Positions 29,162-37,398 of a stretch of 64,000 nucleotides of DNA are shown one piece after another. This DNA comes from Robertmurraya sp. FSL R5-0851 (GTDB lineage: Bacteria > Bacillota > Bacilli > Bacillales > Cytobacillaceae), in the NCBI RefSeq assembly GCF_038002965.1, contig NZ_JBBOOE010000001.1, positions 3,639,001 to 3,703,000 on the forward strand, in the 5' to 3' direction. A model generated the notes under the pieces. The model did not search any database. It had not been told where the DNA came from and was given only the letters and a program-made list of their open reading frames with translations. Made by a program: the position numbers and the translations under genes. How positions within the stretch are numbered: the first letter of the stretch is position 1; every line of letters begins with the position of its first letter.

Positions 29162-30331
29162 TTATTTCATTGCATCTTGAACTGTTTTTGGAGCATCTGC
29201 CCCGTAGATAAGCTTCCAAGAATCCAATACATTTTCTTTTGTTACTTTAATCGATGGTGATGCCACATAAGCAGGTGCTTCTTTTCCTAATAGGCCATAA
29301 CCAGCGAGAATCGCTTGTGCTACACCCTGGTCATATGGTAGCTGTGCTCCAAGTCCTTTTACATGTCCATCCTGTGCAATCGAGATTGCTACGTTCGTTC
29401 CTAAGTCAACAGTTGTCACAACTAAATCGTTATTGCCAGCAGTACGGGCAGCGGCCATAACGCCTTCAGCCGGTACATCCCATGGGGCAAAGATTCCATC
29501 AAGGTCTCTATTTTTTGTAAGCATTGCAGAAGCTACTTTCTCAGCATCGTTTGGACCGGTAATACCGCCTTCTGCTACAATTTTAATATTTGGATATTTT
29601 TCTTTGATTCTTGCTTCGAATGCATCAGAGCGGTTTTTGGTTACGAAGAAGTTTACATCGTGATACACAATCCCAACATTACCTTTTCCACCAAGTTTTT
29701 CAGCCATAATGTCGGCCGCTGTTGCGCCGTTACCCATGTTGTCACCGGATACAATACTAATGTAATCTTTTCCAGCGACAAGGCCTTCTGCCGCTCCATC
29801 CATGAATACTAACTTAACCCCTTGTGCGACAGCCTTTTTATAAGCTGGTGCAGTCGATACTGCATCAACTGGAACAGAGATCATAATATCGGGTTTTTTC
29901 GCTAAAACGGTTTCAATATCGTTTACCTGCTTTTCTGCTTTAAACTGTGCATCTGTAACGGCAACTACTTCGATTCCCATCTTCTTAAATGTATCTTGCA
30001 TTGCACCTACTGCTGCATTCATATAGTCAGTACCGGAGTAATGCATAACAATAGCTGCTTTATATTTTCCATCTTTAATCTTTTTAAGTTCTTCTTCATT
30101 TAATTGTAAGGATTTTGCAGAAACAGCTTGTTCGCCATTTGGTCCTTTATCTTGTACTTCTAAATCAGGAATAGCTGGATTGATCGTTAATGGCCCTGAT
30201 GCTGCTTCTGAATAGTTTTCATTCTTTTGTGTCTTTGCTTGTTCACCAGAAGTGGATTTATTACCACAACCGGTTAGGAAAATGCTTATAATGAATAATA
30301 GTAATACCGAAAGTGAGAAACTCTTTTTCAT
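29162..30331 (-). CDS. Sugar-binding lipoprotein of the ABC importer
   Basis: Protein of 389 aa; lipobox LTGC (Cys22). Binding domain: AAIVMHYSGTDYMNAAVGAM, MGIEVVAVTDAQFKAEKQVN, PVDAVSTAPAYKKAV, LGAQLPYDQGVAQAILAGYG. First gene of operon B2 with the ATPase and permease. It is a close paralogue of 16997 and of the kinase-fused domain at 32639. Operators at 30453 and 30507 precede it. Confidence 0.93.
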   Translation of the reverse strand: MKKSFSLSVLLLFIISIFLTGCGNKSTSGEQAKTQKNENYSEAASGPLTINPAIPDLEVQDKGPNGEQAVSAKSLQLNEEELKKIKDGKYKAAIVMHYSGTDYMNAAVGAMQDTFKKMGIEVVAVTDAQFKAEKQVNDIETVLAKKPDIMISVPVDAVSTAPAYKKAVAQGVKLVFMDGAAEGLVAGKDYISIVSGDNMGNGATAADIMAEKLGGKGNVGIVYHDVNFFVTKNRSDAFEARIKEKYPNIKIVAEGGITGPNDAEKVASAMLTKNRDLDGIFAPWDVPAEGVMAAARTAGNNDLVVTTVDLGTNVAISIAQDGHVKGLGAQLPYDQGVAQAILAGYGLLGKEAPAYVASPSIKVTKENVLDSWKLIYGADAPKTVQDAMK

Positions 30332-30452
30332 GTCATAACCCCCACAATGTTTGTTATTTACTTTAGGCTCGTTATTTTGTTGGCACCACCTTAAATCTTA
30401 AGTGTGGCACCACCTCCTTTTCATAAATTGAAAGGTTTAGTAAATTTTATCT

Positions 30453-30467
30453 AGTAATCGTTTACAT
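30453..30467. promoter_or_regulatory. LacI-type operator, CGTTTAC form, before operon B2
   Basis: AGTAATCGTTTACAT, 122 bases upstream of 30331. It shares the altered half-site CGTTTAC with the autogenous site of the neighbouring LacI gene. Confidence 0.7.
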
Positions 30468-30506
30468 TTTAGAAGTAGAATAGGAATCTCATGGACTTTA
30501 AAAAAA

Positions 30507-30522
30507 TGCAAAGGATTACATT
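30507..30522. promoter_or_regulatory. Degenerate LacI-type operator (CC centre)
   Basis: Read on the minus strand: AATGTAATCCTTTGCA, matching the first ten bases of the CCA-centred sites at 10201, 14267 and 19137 and diverged in the other half. Confidence 0.5.
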
Positions 30523-30537
30523 TTTTATTAAAAATTT

Positions 30538-31533
30538 TTAAATAGTTCTGACAGACTCCCTTACAACCAACTGGTCAGCTAAGATAATTTGCTCGCGCTT
30601 GACTTCCTCTTTGTTGATGAGCTTCATCAGTAATTCCATTGCGTTCTCACCAATTTCGAATGCTGGCTGTGCAATCGTTGTAAGAGCCGGTTCAAATATG
30701 GAGGAAAATTTTAGGTTATCAAAACCTAGAACCGAAATATCCTCAGGAACCTTAAGACCCTTTGATTTAATCGCCTTAATGACTCCCATTGCCATATCAT
30801 CGCTTGCAGCGAATATCGCTGTTGGGAGTTGGCCAAGAGCGAAAAACTTCATCATAAGATTAAATCCGCTATCAAATGAGAAGTCCCCCTCCTGGACTAA
30901 CACGGGGTCAACGATAAGGTTTTTCCTTGCCATCGCCTGATAAAATCCTTTGAGACGGTCACGGCTCAATACGATATCGAGAGGTCCGGTGATGCAGCCA
31001 ATTCTTTCGTGTCCCAAATCGACTAAATATTCCGTTGCCTTTCTGGCACCACTGATGTTATCAATCGAAACAGTTGGGATCCTGGAGCCTTCAATATATT
31101 CACATGCCAGTACCACTGGAAAACTTCGGGCCACCTCTTCAACGGCTGCTGCATCCATTCTGGCGGTTAATAAAACCATTCCATCTGCTTTTTTTTGCTG
31201 CAAGATGTTTAAATACCCCTTTTCTCGTTCCACATCATTGCCTGTATCACCCAGTAAAACCTGATATCCTTTTGCAACAGCGACAGCTTCAATCCCCCTT
31301 AACACCTTTGAAAAAAAGGGATTTGTAATGTCAGGTACAACAACTAGGATCGTCTTCGTTTCGAGCCTTCTTAGCTGGCGCGCTAAGAGATTAGGCTGAT
31401 AATTCAATGCTTCAATCGCCTTTAACACTTTTTCCGTCGTCGTTTCCTTTACTGTTTCAGGCTTTGTTAAAACTCGAGATACTGTTGCAGTAGAAACATT
31501 AGCCCTTTTTGCTACATCGACAATCCCAACCAT
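30538..31533 (-). CDS. LacI-family transcriptional regulator (set B)
   Basis: Protein of 331 aa. DNA-binding end: IVDVAKRANVSTATVSRVLT, hinge NLLARQLRRLETKT. Effector domain: GCITGPLDIVLSRDRLKGF and GFDNLKFSSIFEPALTTIAQ. It is a paralogue of the regulator at 14544. Recognition helices are nearly the same (STATVSRV), yet the operators next to it read TGTAATCGTTTACA rather than CGATTACA. It is the likely repressor of operon B2 and of itself. The downstream gap to 30331 has operon B2's promoter. Confidence 0.92.
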   Translation of the reverse strand: MVGIVDVAKRANVSTATVSRVLTKPETVKETTTEKVLKAIEALNYQPNLLARQLRRLETKTILVVVPDITNPFFSKVLRGIEAVAVAKGYQVLLGDTGNDVEREKGYLNILQQKKADGMVLLTARMDAAAVEEVARSFPVVLACEYIEGSRIPTVSIDNISGARKATEYLVDLGHERIGCITGPLDIVLSRDRLKGFYQAMARKNLIVDPVLVQEGDFSFDSGFNLMMKFFALGQLPTAIFAASDDMAMGVIKAIKSKGLKVPEDISVLGFDNLKFSSIFEPALTTIAQPAFEIGENAMELLMKLINKEEVKREQIILADQLVVRESVRTI

Positions 31534-31566
31534 TATTGTTTTTTCCTTTCCTGTATCTATACTTAG

Positions 31567-31584
31567 ATTGTAATCGTTTACATT
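31567..31584. promoter_or_regulatory. Autogenous operator of the set B LacI regulator
   Basis: ATTGTAATCGTTTACATT, 34 bases upstream of the regulator start. This is the same spacing as the CGATTACA site has from the set A regulator. Confidence 0.8.
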
Positions 31585-31689
31585 TTTTTCGTCTAATCGC
31601 CTTTAGGCATGTTTTTTGTCCATTTGTCTGCTAGTTTCTTTCCTTCAGAAAGCCCTTTCATTCATTCGAACAAAAAAAGCATTTTTTTA

Positions 31690-31728
31690 AAAAAATAAGA
31701 CCCAATAATTATTCATTACTGAGCCTTA
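31690..31728 (-). terminator. Terminator of the LytTR regulator gene
   Basis: Minus-strand stem AAGGCTCA/TGGGTCTT (two G-U pairs) followed by a run of seven U residues, just after the stop codon. Confidence 0.6.
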
Positions 31729-31733
31729 CTTTT

Positions 31734-32450
31734 TTACAACGATTTACATTTTTGTAGTTCAACTAGCTTATGCTTAGAGACCCTTGCAGTTTCTTCGTAA
31801 TTTTTAAAATGGGCTATATACGTTTGGCCAGCCACTTCAATTCTCGTTAAATACTGCAAATTGATAATAAAAGAACGATGAGAAACAACAAATCGCGAAT
31901 CAAGGAGCTCCTCCAGATTGGTTAATGCCTCATTTATTTCCATTTTTTTATCAATCGTATGAATGACGGACTTTCGGTCTGCTTTTTCAATAAAAATAAT
32001 CTCGTCTAACGAAATAAAGGAATATTGATTTTGTTGCTTAATCATTAAATCCTTTTTGACAGGAGCAGATGGCGGAACCATGCCGGTTTTCTTCAAAAAC
32101 GCTGCTGCCCGCTCTAAAGCGGAATAAAGCCTGTCTCGCTCAACCGGTTTCACAATGTAATCGATTGCATTCACCCCAAAGGCTTCCAGCGCATATTCAT
32201 CATGGCCTGTGATAAAAATAACCTGCAAGGTTGGCAGAATTTTTTTACACGATTTAACCGCTTCCATTCCGTTCAATAAAGGCATGTTAATATCAACTAA
32301 CACGATGTCGGGCTTTTCCATCATTACCTTGTTGATTAAATCCTCACCATTTACTGCTTCTCCGACAATTTGATAGTTCGGAGCAGATTTAATCAGATGC
32401 TTTAACAATTTTAAAGATGGTGCATTGTCCTCTGCAATCAAAATTTTCAT
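31734..32450 (-). CDS. LytTR-family response regulator
   Basis: Protein of 238 aa. Receiver domain at 1-120 with IAEDN, phosphoacceptor Asp53 in VDINMP, ITGHDEYALEAF and the lysine in IVKPV. The LytTR DNA-binding domain occupies ~135-235 (ISLDEIIFIEKADRKSVIHT, SHRSFIINLQYL). It should bind promoter direct repeats once phosphorylated. It is transcribed away from the kinase fusion at 32639 across 188 bases, so the kinase is the probable partner, although the kinase lacks the membrane sensor usual for LytTR systems. Targets may be the sugar operons but no LytTR repeats were identified. Confidence 0.93.
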   Translation of the reverse strand: MKILIAEDNAPSLKLLKHLIKSAPNYQIVGEAVNGEDLINKVMMEKPDIVLVDINMPLLNGMEAVKSCKKILPTLQVIFITGHDEYALEAFGVNAIDYIVKPVERDRLYSALERAAAFLKKTGMVPPSAPVKKDLMIKQQNQYSFISLDEIIFIEKADRKSVIHTIDKKMEINEALTNLEELLDSRFVVSHRSFIINLQYLTRIEVAGQTYIAHFKNYEETARVSKHKLVELQKCKSL

Positions 32451-32638
32451 AAATCATCCCTCATGTAATTAGGTTTGGTTTAAACTATATCACATACATA
32501 TTAACTAGATAATATGTGAAAAAATGAAATAAATGGCTTCTTATTTTTTGTTAGTAGGCAATCTAACTGCTTTCAGTATAAGACAGGACGTCTGGATTAG
32601 GTAGTTTTTTCGAATCGAAAGGGAATGGTGGAGAAAAA

Positions 32639-35125
32639 ATGGAAATCTTTTATAAAGATAATTTATATAAAGAAGTTCTTCGGACCATGTCCGAGTGTGT
32701 CATTATTCTTGAAAAGTCGGGGAAAATGGTTGCTCTAAATGCAAATGTAGAAAAAATACTGGGGATTAAATCAGAGTTCTTAACTGAATCCAGCTTGATG
32801 CAACTAGAATATATATATGAAGACGGATCACCGTTACCCTATTCTCAGTTACCAGGAATAATAACACTTAAGGATGGTATTCCTTTCCATGGTTTCATAT
32901 TAGGTATTAACGACAGGAATAAGGAACCTAAATGGATCTCTGTCAATTCAACGCCACTTAAAATTTGTGATAAAGAAGAACAGGCTGCCCTTGTTACCAT
33001 TTCTGATATCACCGAACGAAAAAACATGGAAAATGCCTTAATTCAAACTAAAGAAGAGGCAGAAAAAGCAAATATGGCGAAATCTGACTTTCTTTCTAAA
33101 ATGAGTCATGAACTCCGTACACCATTGAATGGAATCCTTGGTTTTGCACAGCTATTAGAAATGGAAGAAATCTTAAATGATGATCAGCGTGATTTTGTCC
33201 AAGAGATTTTAAGTGGAGGGAGACATTTATTAAATTTAATTAATGATATTTTAGATTTATCAAGAATCGAATCGGGCCAGATAAAAGTGTCGATCAAAGA
33301 GATTGATCTTCTGACGATTATCAATGAATGTATCAATATCGTGCAGCCGCAGGCCAACAAGAAGAGAATCAGTATACATAACCAATTGAATCAATGGCAA
33401 AACATATTTGTTCTTGCCGATCCCATTCGTCTTAAACAAATCTTTCTTAATCTTCTCGATAATGCGATCAAATATAATCGGGAAGGCGGCAAAGTTATGA
33501 TCTTCTCTTATTTCAAAGGAAACGAGCAGATCATTCATGTTGCGGATACAGGGATCGGACTTTCAGGTGAAGAATATCAAAAGATATTTATTCCCTTTTA
33601 CCGAATAGAAGGGACACAAGAAGAAGGTACAGGTATTGGATTGTCTTTAGTAAAACAGCTCGTCCAGCTAATGGGGGGCAAAATTAGTGTAACGAGCCAA
33701 AAAGGAATAGGTAGTGATTTTTTCTTTAGTGTGCCGCTTCCAAATGAATTAAAGCCTGTCATGAGATGGGGTGAAGAGGTTGAACTTACTGAGAGAAATA
33801 TCCGTAAGGAAGATGACTATCATTTGTTATATATTGAAGATAACGAGTCGAACTTGAACTTAGTAAGGAAAATCATGAAATCTCAGCTTTCTTATACAAA
33901 CCTTCCCGATATCCATGGCTATGAAATATTTGATAGGTTAAAAACAATAAAACAAACGAAAGATATTGCAGTAATTGCTGTAAGTGCCAATGCGCTTCCG
34001 CAGGACATTCAATATACATTGGACAAGGGGTTTGATAATTATGTAACAAAACCCTTTAATGTAAGAGAGTTTTTGACCGTCATAAGAGAAACGCTGAATA
34101 GTACGATTAACCAAAATCTTCCCATTGATGAAATTTTAAGCACAGGGCCGCATGGAGAGGAGGCTGTTTCAGCCAAAACACTCCAGTTATCTTTAAAAGA
34201 CCTGAAAAAGCTTAAGGAAAAGAATTATAAGGCAGCTATTGCGATGCATTATACAGATAATGACTTTTCAACTGCGATCATCCGTGGTTTGAAAGATACT
34301 TTTGAAAAAATGGGTATTGAAGTTGTTGCTGTTACGGATGCACAATTTACGCCTGAAAAACAACTTTCAGATATCGAAATTATCATGGCTAAAAAACCAG
34401 ATGTTATCGTTAGCTTACCAGTTGATCCAGTTGCAACTGCTCCCGCTTTTAAAAAGGCTGCAGAAGCAGGAATCAAACTAATTTTTATGGATAGCATGCC
34501 TGAAGGATTAGAATTTGGCAAAGATTATGTGAGCGTTGTTACATCTGACAACTATGGAAATGGTATATTTGCAGCGGAGATTATGGGAAAAGAACTTAAA
34601 GGAAAAGGTAATATTGGTGTTATTTTCCACAGTATTGATTTCTTTGTAAATAATCAGCGTGTAGAAGCATTCGAAACTACGATTAAAGAAAAATATCCAA
34701 ATATTAAAATTGCTGTACGTACTGGAATTTCCACCCCAAACGATGCGGAAAAAGCAGCTTCTGATATGTTAGCAAAAAATCCAGATTTAGATGGTATTTT
34801 TGCTATTTGGGATGAACCCGCGGAAGGAGCACTAGCTGCAGCACGTAAAGCAGGGAAAACGGATATAGTCATTACGACCGTTGATTTGGGAAGTAATGCG
34901 GCATATCAAATTGCTTCTGGAGGAAATATTAAAGGTCTTGGAGCACAATTACCTTATGAAAATGGAGTGGCACAAGCAATTATTACGGGATATTCATTAC
35001 TAGGTAAGGAAGTAGCTCCTTTCTATGTTGTACCAGCGATGAAAGTAACAAAAGAAAATATCCTAAAGGTGTGGAAACTGGCTTATCGTCAAGATCCTCC
35101 ATATGCCATTCAAAAGTACTTTTAA
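32639..35125 (+). CDS. PAS-histidine kinase-receiver remnant fused to a sugar-binding protein
   Basis: Intact frame of 828 aa. Order: PAS domain (about 10-128, ending ISDITERKNM), HisKA with His157 in KMSHELRTPLNG, HATPase (NLLDNAIKYN, VADTGIGL, GTGIGLSLVKQL) to ~375, then a receiver at ~395-485. The receiver keeps YIEDN and the TKPF lysine but jumps from IMKSQLSYT to NLPDIHGYE near residue 420, so the segment with the phosphoacceptor Asp is gone. From ~489 (TINQNLPIDEILS) to the end it is a ribose-type binding domain closely like the lipoproteins at 16997 and 29162, without signal peptide. No membrane helix is visible, so the whole protein should be cytoplasmic. Divergent from a LytTR regulator. 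Either a new intracellular sugar-sensing kinase or a recent fusion with little function. Confidence 0.9.
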   Translation: MEIFYKDNLYKEVLRTMSECVIILEKSGKMVALNANVEKILGIKSEFLTESSLMQLEYIYEDGSPLPYSQLPGIITLKDGIPFHGFILGINDRNKEPKWISVNSTPLKICDKEEQAALVTISDITERKNMENALIQTKEEAEKANMAKSDFLSKMSHELRTPLNGILGFAQLLEMEEILNDDQRDFVQEILSGGRHLLNLINDILDLSRIESGQIKVSIKEIDLLTIINECINIVQPQANKKRISIHNQLNQWQNIFVLADPIRLKQIFLNLLDNAIKYNREGGKVMIFSYFKGNEQIIHVADTGIGLSGEEYQKIFIPFYRIEGTQEEGTGIGLSLVKQLVQLMGGKISVTSQKGIGSDFFFSVPLPNELKPVMRWGEEVELTERNIRKEDDYHLLYIEDNESNLNLVRKIMKSQLSYTNLPDIHGYEIFDRLKTIKQTKDIAVIAVSANALPQDIQYTLDKGFDNYVTKPFNVREFLTVIRETLNSTINQNLPIDEILSTGPHGEEAVSAKTLQLSLKDLKKLKEKNYKAAIAMHYTDNDFSTAIIRGLKDTFEKMGIEVVAVTDAQFTPEKQLSDIEIIMAKKPDVIVSLPVDPVATAPAFKKAAEAGIKLIFMDSMPEGLEFGKDYVSVVTSDNYGNGIFAAEIMGKELKGKGNIGVIFHSIDFFVNNQRVEAFETTIKEKYPNIKIAVRTGISTPNDAEKAASDMLAKNPDLDGIFAIWDEPAEGALAAARKAGKTDIVITTVDLGSNAAYQIASGGNIKGLGAQLPYENGVAQAIITGYSLLGKEVAPFYVVPAMKVTKENILKVWKLAYRQDPPYAIQKYF

Positions 35126-35175
35126 CTAGCTTGATTATACCGGTTACAAGAGTATCACCACCAATATTACCGTAT

Positions 35176-35218
35176 AAAAAGGAGAGGCCGGATTCATGTT
35201 GAAACCTGCCTCTTTTTA
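35176..35218 (+). terminator. Terminator of the kinase fusion gene
   Basis: Stem AAAAAGGAGAGGC paired with GCCTCTTTTT (two-base bulge), followed by TTTTT, 50 bases after the stop. Confidence 0.7.
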
Positions 35219-35521
35219 GTAGAATTGACCTCTTATTTACGACCTCTTTTTCTCTCTGATTTCAGGCTTCATGAACAACTAATTCATAGAAACTGTTTTC
35301 ACTAAAAACCTTCTACAAAATGCGGGCGGTGATAATGGTTTTTTTATTAAGCAGACCTGCCCCGTTTAGATATTCGTCTTACCATGGGAGTACAATAACT
35401 TCAACAAAAAGCCTCAATCCCTTCTGGGATCTTCGTACCCTGTAGTTGAATGGGTAATCGGAATATAAAAATCTGCTCTGGGTAAAGTAGCAATAGGACT
35501 GTTTGAAGGAGGCTATTTTTA
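35219..35521 (+). other. Long leader before the TerC gene
   Basis: No gene seen. The stretch holds possible local stems, for example ACTTCAAC with GTTGAAT around an ATCCC/GGGAT hairpin near 35397-35450. TerC/YkoY genes often follow a manganese (yybP-ykoY) riboswitch, and a GGGAGTA piece is present at 35385-35391, but I could not lay out the conserved core. Confidence 0.25.
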
Positions 35522-36292
35522 ATGGATACAGCCCTTATACTAGAATATCTATGGGTATTAATCGTATTAATTGGTTTAGAGGGTATTTTGGCTGCAGATA
35601 ACGCATTGGTTATTGCAATAATGGTTAAACATTTGCCGGAGGAAAGGAGAAAAAAAGCACTCTTCTATGGACTTGCAGGTGCATTTATTTTCAGATTCGG
35701 TTCCCTTTTTATTATTTCTTTTTTAGTTGATGTGTGGCAGGTACAGGCAATCGGTGCCTTGTACTTATTGTTTATCTCTATTACCCACATTATTAAGAAA
35801 TTTGTATTAAGAAAAGGAGAAAATAAGAAGACAGGTGTTGAAAAACAAGGATCCGGCTTTTGGATGACAGTATTGAAGGTAGAATTAGCCGATTTAGCAT
35901 TCGCCGTGGATGCTATACTCGCTGCAGTTGCATTTGCTGTTGCATTGCCCGAGACTGGATTGCCCCAAATTGGTGGTTTAGATGGAGGACAATTTTTGGT
36001 TATACTAGCAGGCGGAATAATTGGACTTGTTATCATGCGTTTTGCAGCTAATTTCTTTGTTGGAATCTTGAACAAAAAGCCGGGTCTCGAAACCGCAGCA
36101 TTTCTTATTGTAGGTTGGGTTGGTGTTAAATTAGCGGTATATACTTTGTCTCATCCTGACTTAGCATATTTACCTAAAGGATTCGCAAAATCTACTGAAT
36201 GGAAACTAACATTTTGGGCAGTGTTGTTACTCATCGCTATACTAGGATGGTTTCTATCGAAGGAAAAAAAAGTTGAAGAAGAGACTTCTTAG
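35522..36292 (+). CDS. TerC-family membrane protein (YkoY/YceF-like)
   Basis: Protein of 256 aa with seven membrane helices. The paired acidic motifs of TerC are clear: GLEGILAADNALVIAIMV in helix 1 and LADLAFAVDAILAAVAF in helix 4. Members are linked to metal (manganese) export during protein secretion or to tellurite resistance. A GGAGG site precedes the ATG. Single gene with a terminator after it; the 300-base leader may be regulatory. Confidence 0.92.
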   Translation: MDTALILEYLWVLIVLIGLEGILAADNALVIAIMVKHLPEERRKKALFYGLAGAFIFRFGSLFIISFLVDVWQVQAIGALYLLFISITHIIKKFVLRKGENKKTGVEKQGSGFWMTVLKVELADLAFAVDAILAAVAFAVALPETGLPQIGGLDGGQFLVILAGGIIGLVIMRFAANFFVGILNKKPGLETAAFLIVGWVGVKLAVYTLSHPDLAYLPKGFAKSTEWKLTFWAVLLLIAILGWFLSKEKKVEEETS

Positions 36293-36322
36293 AATTTTTC
36301 CGTTTTTAAAACATCTTGCTTT

Positions 36323-36351
36323 AAAATCACTCTTTAAGAGTGATTTTTTTA
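36323..36351 (+). terminator. Terminator of the TerC gene
   Basis: Stem AAAATCACTCTT/AAGAGTGATTTT followed by T residues. Confidence 0.88.
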
Positions 36352-36486
36352 TTAACACGAGAAGGAGATCTTATTACACATTGTTCTTGAAATGCCAATC
36401 ATTCTCTTATTTATTTAATTACTAATAAACTAAATATATTAGGTTATTCTAACGGTATAATTGTCAAACAATAGGGAGGAACATAA

Positions 36487-37065
36487 TTGGAGCGTTTACG
36501 TGAATTTGACAAGATTCTATACGGTAGAAAAGAGAATACCGATTCTTTAATTAATTATTGGATAGACTATTCCAACCCTTCTACGTGGCAGTTTTGGGTT
36601 TTGATTGCTGTTCTTTTAGTCCCATTGGTTATTCTTTACATTAAAATTGACCGAAGTAAAGTATTTCTAATAGGTTTTTATGGATATAACGTTCATGTTT
36701 TTTTTACATTTATCGATATATACGGTATAAATAGAGGATATTGGCATTACCCTTATCAGGTTATCCCTGCACTGCCGAGCGTCTCAATGGACACCTCCAT
36801 CGTCCCTGTGGCTTTCATGCTCATATACCAATGGACATTAAACAATCATAAAAATTATTACCTATACGCTATAATAACAGCTGCTATATTTGCATTTATT
36901 TTAAAGCCAATTTTAGTAATTACTGGTCTTTTTAGAATGTACGGTGAAATTAATTATTTTCACTTATTTATTGGATACGTATTTGTACTTTTGATAGCAA
37001 AAGTGATAACCTGGTTATTTCATAAATTACATAAACCTAAATTCTCAACTCAGAATAGAGAATAA
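36487..37065 (+). CDS. CBO0543-family membrane protein
   Basis: Protein of 192 aa starting at TTG after GGGAGG. Five hydrophobic segments, with conserved aromatic motifs GYWHYPYQVIPALPSVSMD and VVPVAFMLIYQW-like TSIVPVAFMLIYQW, and a C-terminal YFHLFIGYVF helix. These are traits of the CBO0543 family common in Bacillus and Clostridium, function unknown. A second member, destroyed by an IS, lies at 42350. A c-di-GMP riboswitch follows 190 bases downstream and belongs to the next gene. Confidence 0.75.
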   Translation: MERLREFDKILYGRKENTDSLINYWIDYSNPSTWQFWVLIAVLLVPLVILYIKIDRSKVFLIGFYGYNVHVFFTFIDIYGINRGYWHYPYQVIPALPSVSMDTSIVPVAFMLIYQWTLNNHKNYYLYAIITAAIFAFILKPILVITGLFRMYGEINYFHLFIGYVFVLLIAKVITWLFHKLHKPKFSTQNRE

Positions 37066-37253
37066 GAAAGGTATTCATAAAATATGGGTGCTTTTTCTTT
37101 ATTTTTCACTTCATATACTGAATACGTAATTTTCTCGTACTTTACATTTATGCAGGTTTTTTGGGGTAAAAAACAATTCAACACCAAAACTTTAGGTCAA
37201 AATGCATATTTCTACTATTTTTCGACAAATTCTGATATAATTAAAGACCTAAA

Positions 37254-37330
37254 TAGGCAAATTTTACGAAAGTAAAAGACGCAAAGCCACGGGCCTACAG
37301 CATTTTGCCACGGTAGCCGGGTTGCTGAGA
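37254..37330 (+). promoter_or_regulatory. Cyclic di-GMP-I riboswitch (GEMM)
   Basis: The plus strand reads GGCAAATTTTACGAAAGTAA then AAGACGCAAAGCCACGGGCC, TTGCCACGGTAGCCGGGTTGC. This has the GCAAA/GAAA tetraloop helix, the conserved GACGCAAAGCC bulge and the GGTAGCCGGGTTGCC-type second stem of the c-di-GMP-I aptamer. It is 70 bases before the CheY-like gene; a weak GAGA/TCTC stem follows. Confidence 0.93.
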
Positions 37331-37398
37331 TTTATTGAGTCTCGTTATTTCATATTTTCCCTTTCTAATTTGCCTAACAAATGAAAGGAGTAAAAATT

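Noticed and set aside
32157..32171. Operator-like TGTAATCGATTGCA inside the LytTR regulator gene
   Set aside because: It lies within coding sequence, has an imperfect right half, and is not placed at a promoter; a chance match in an A/T-rich window.
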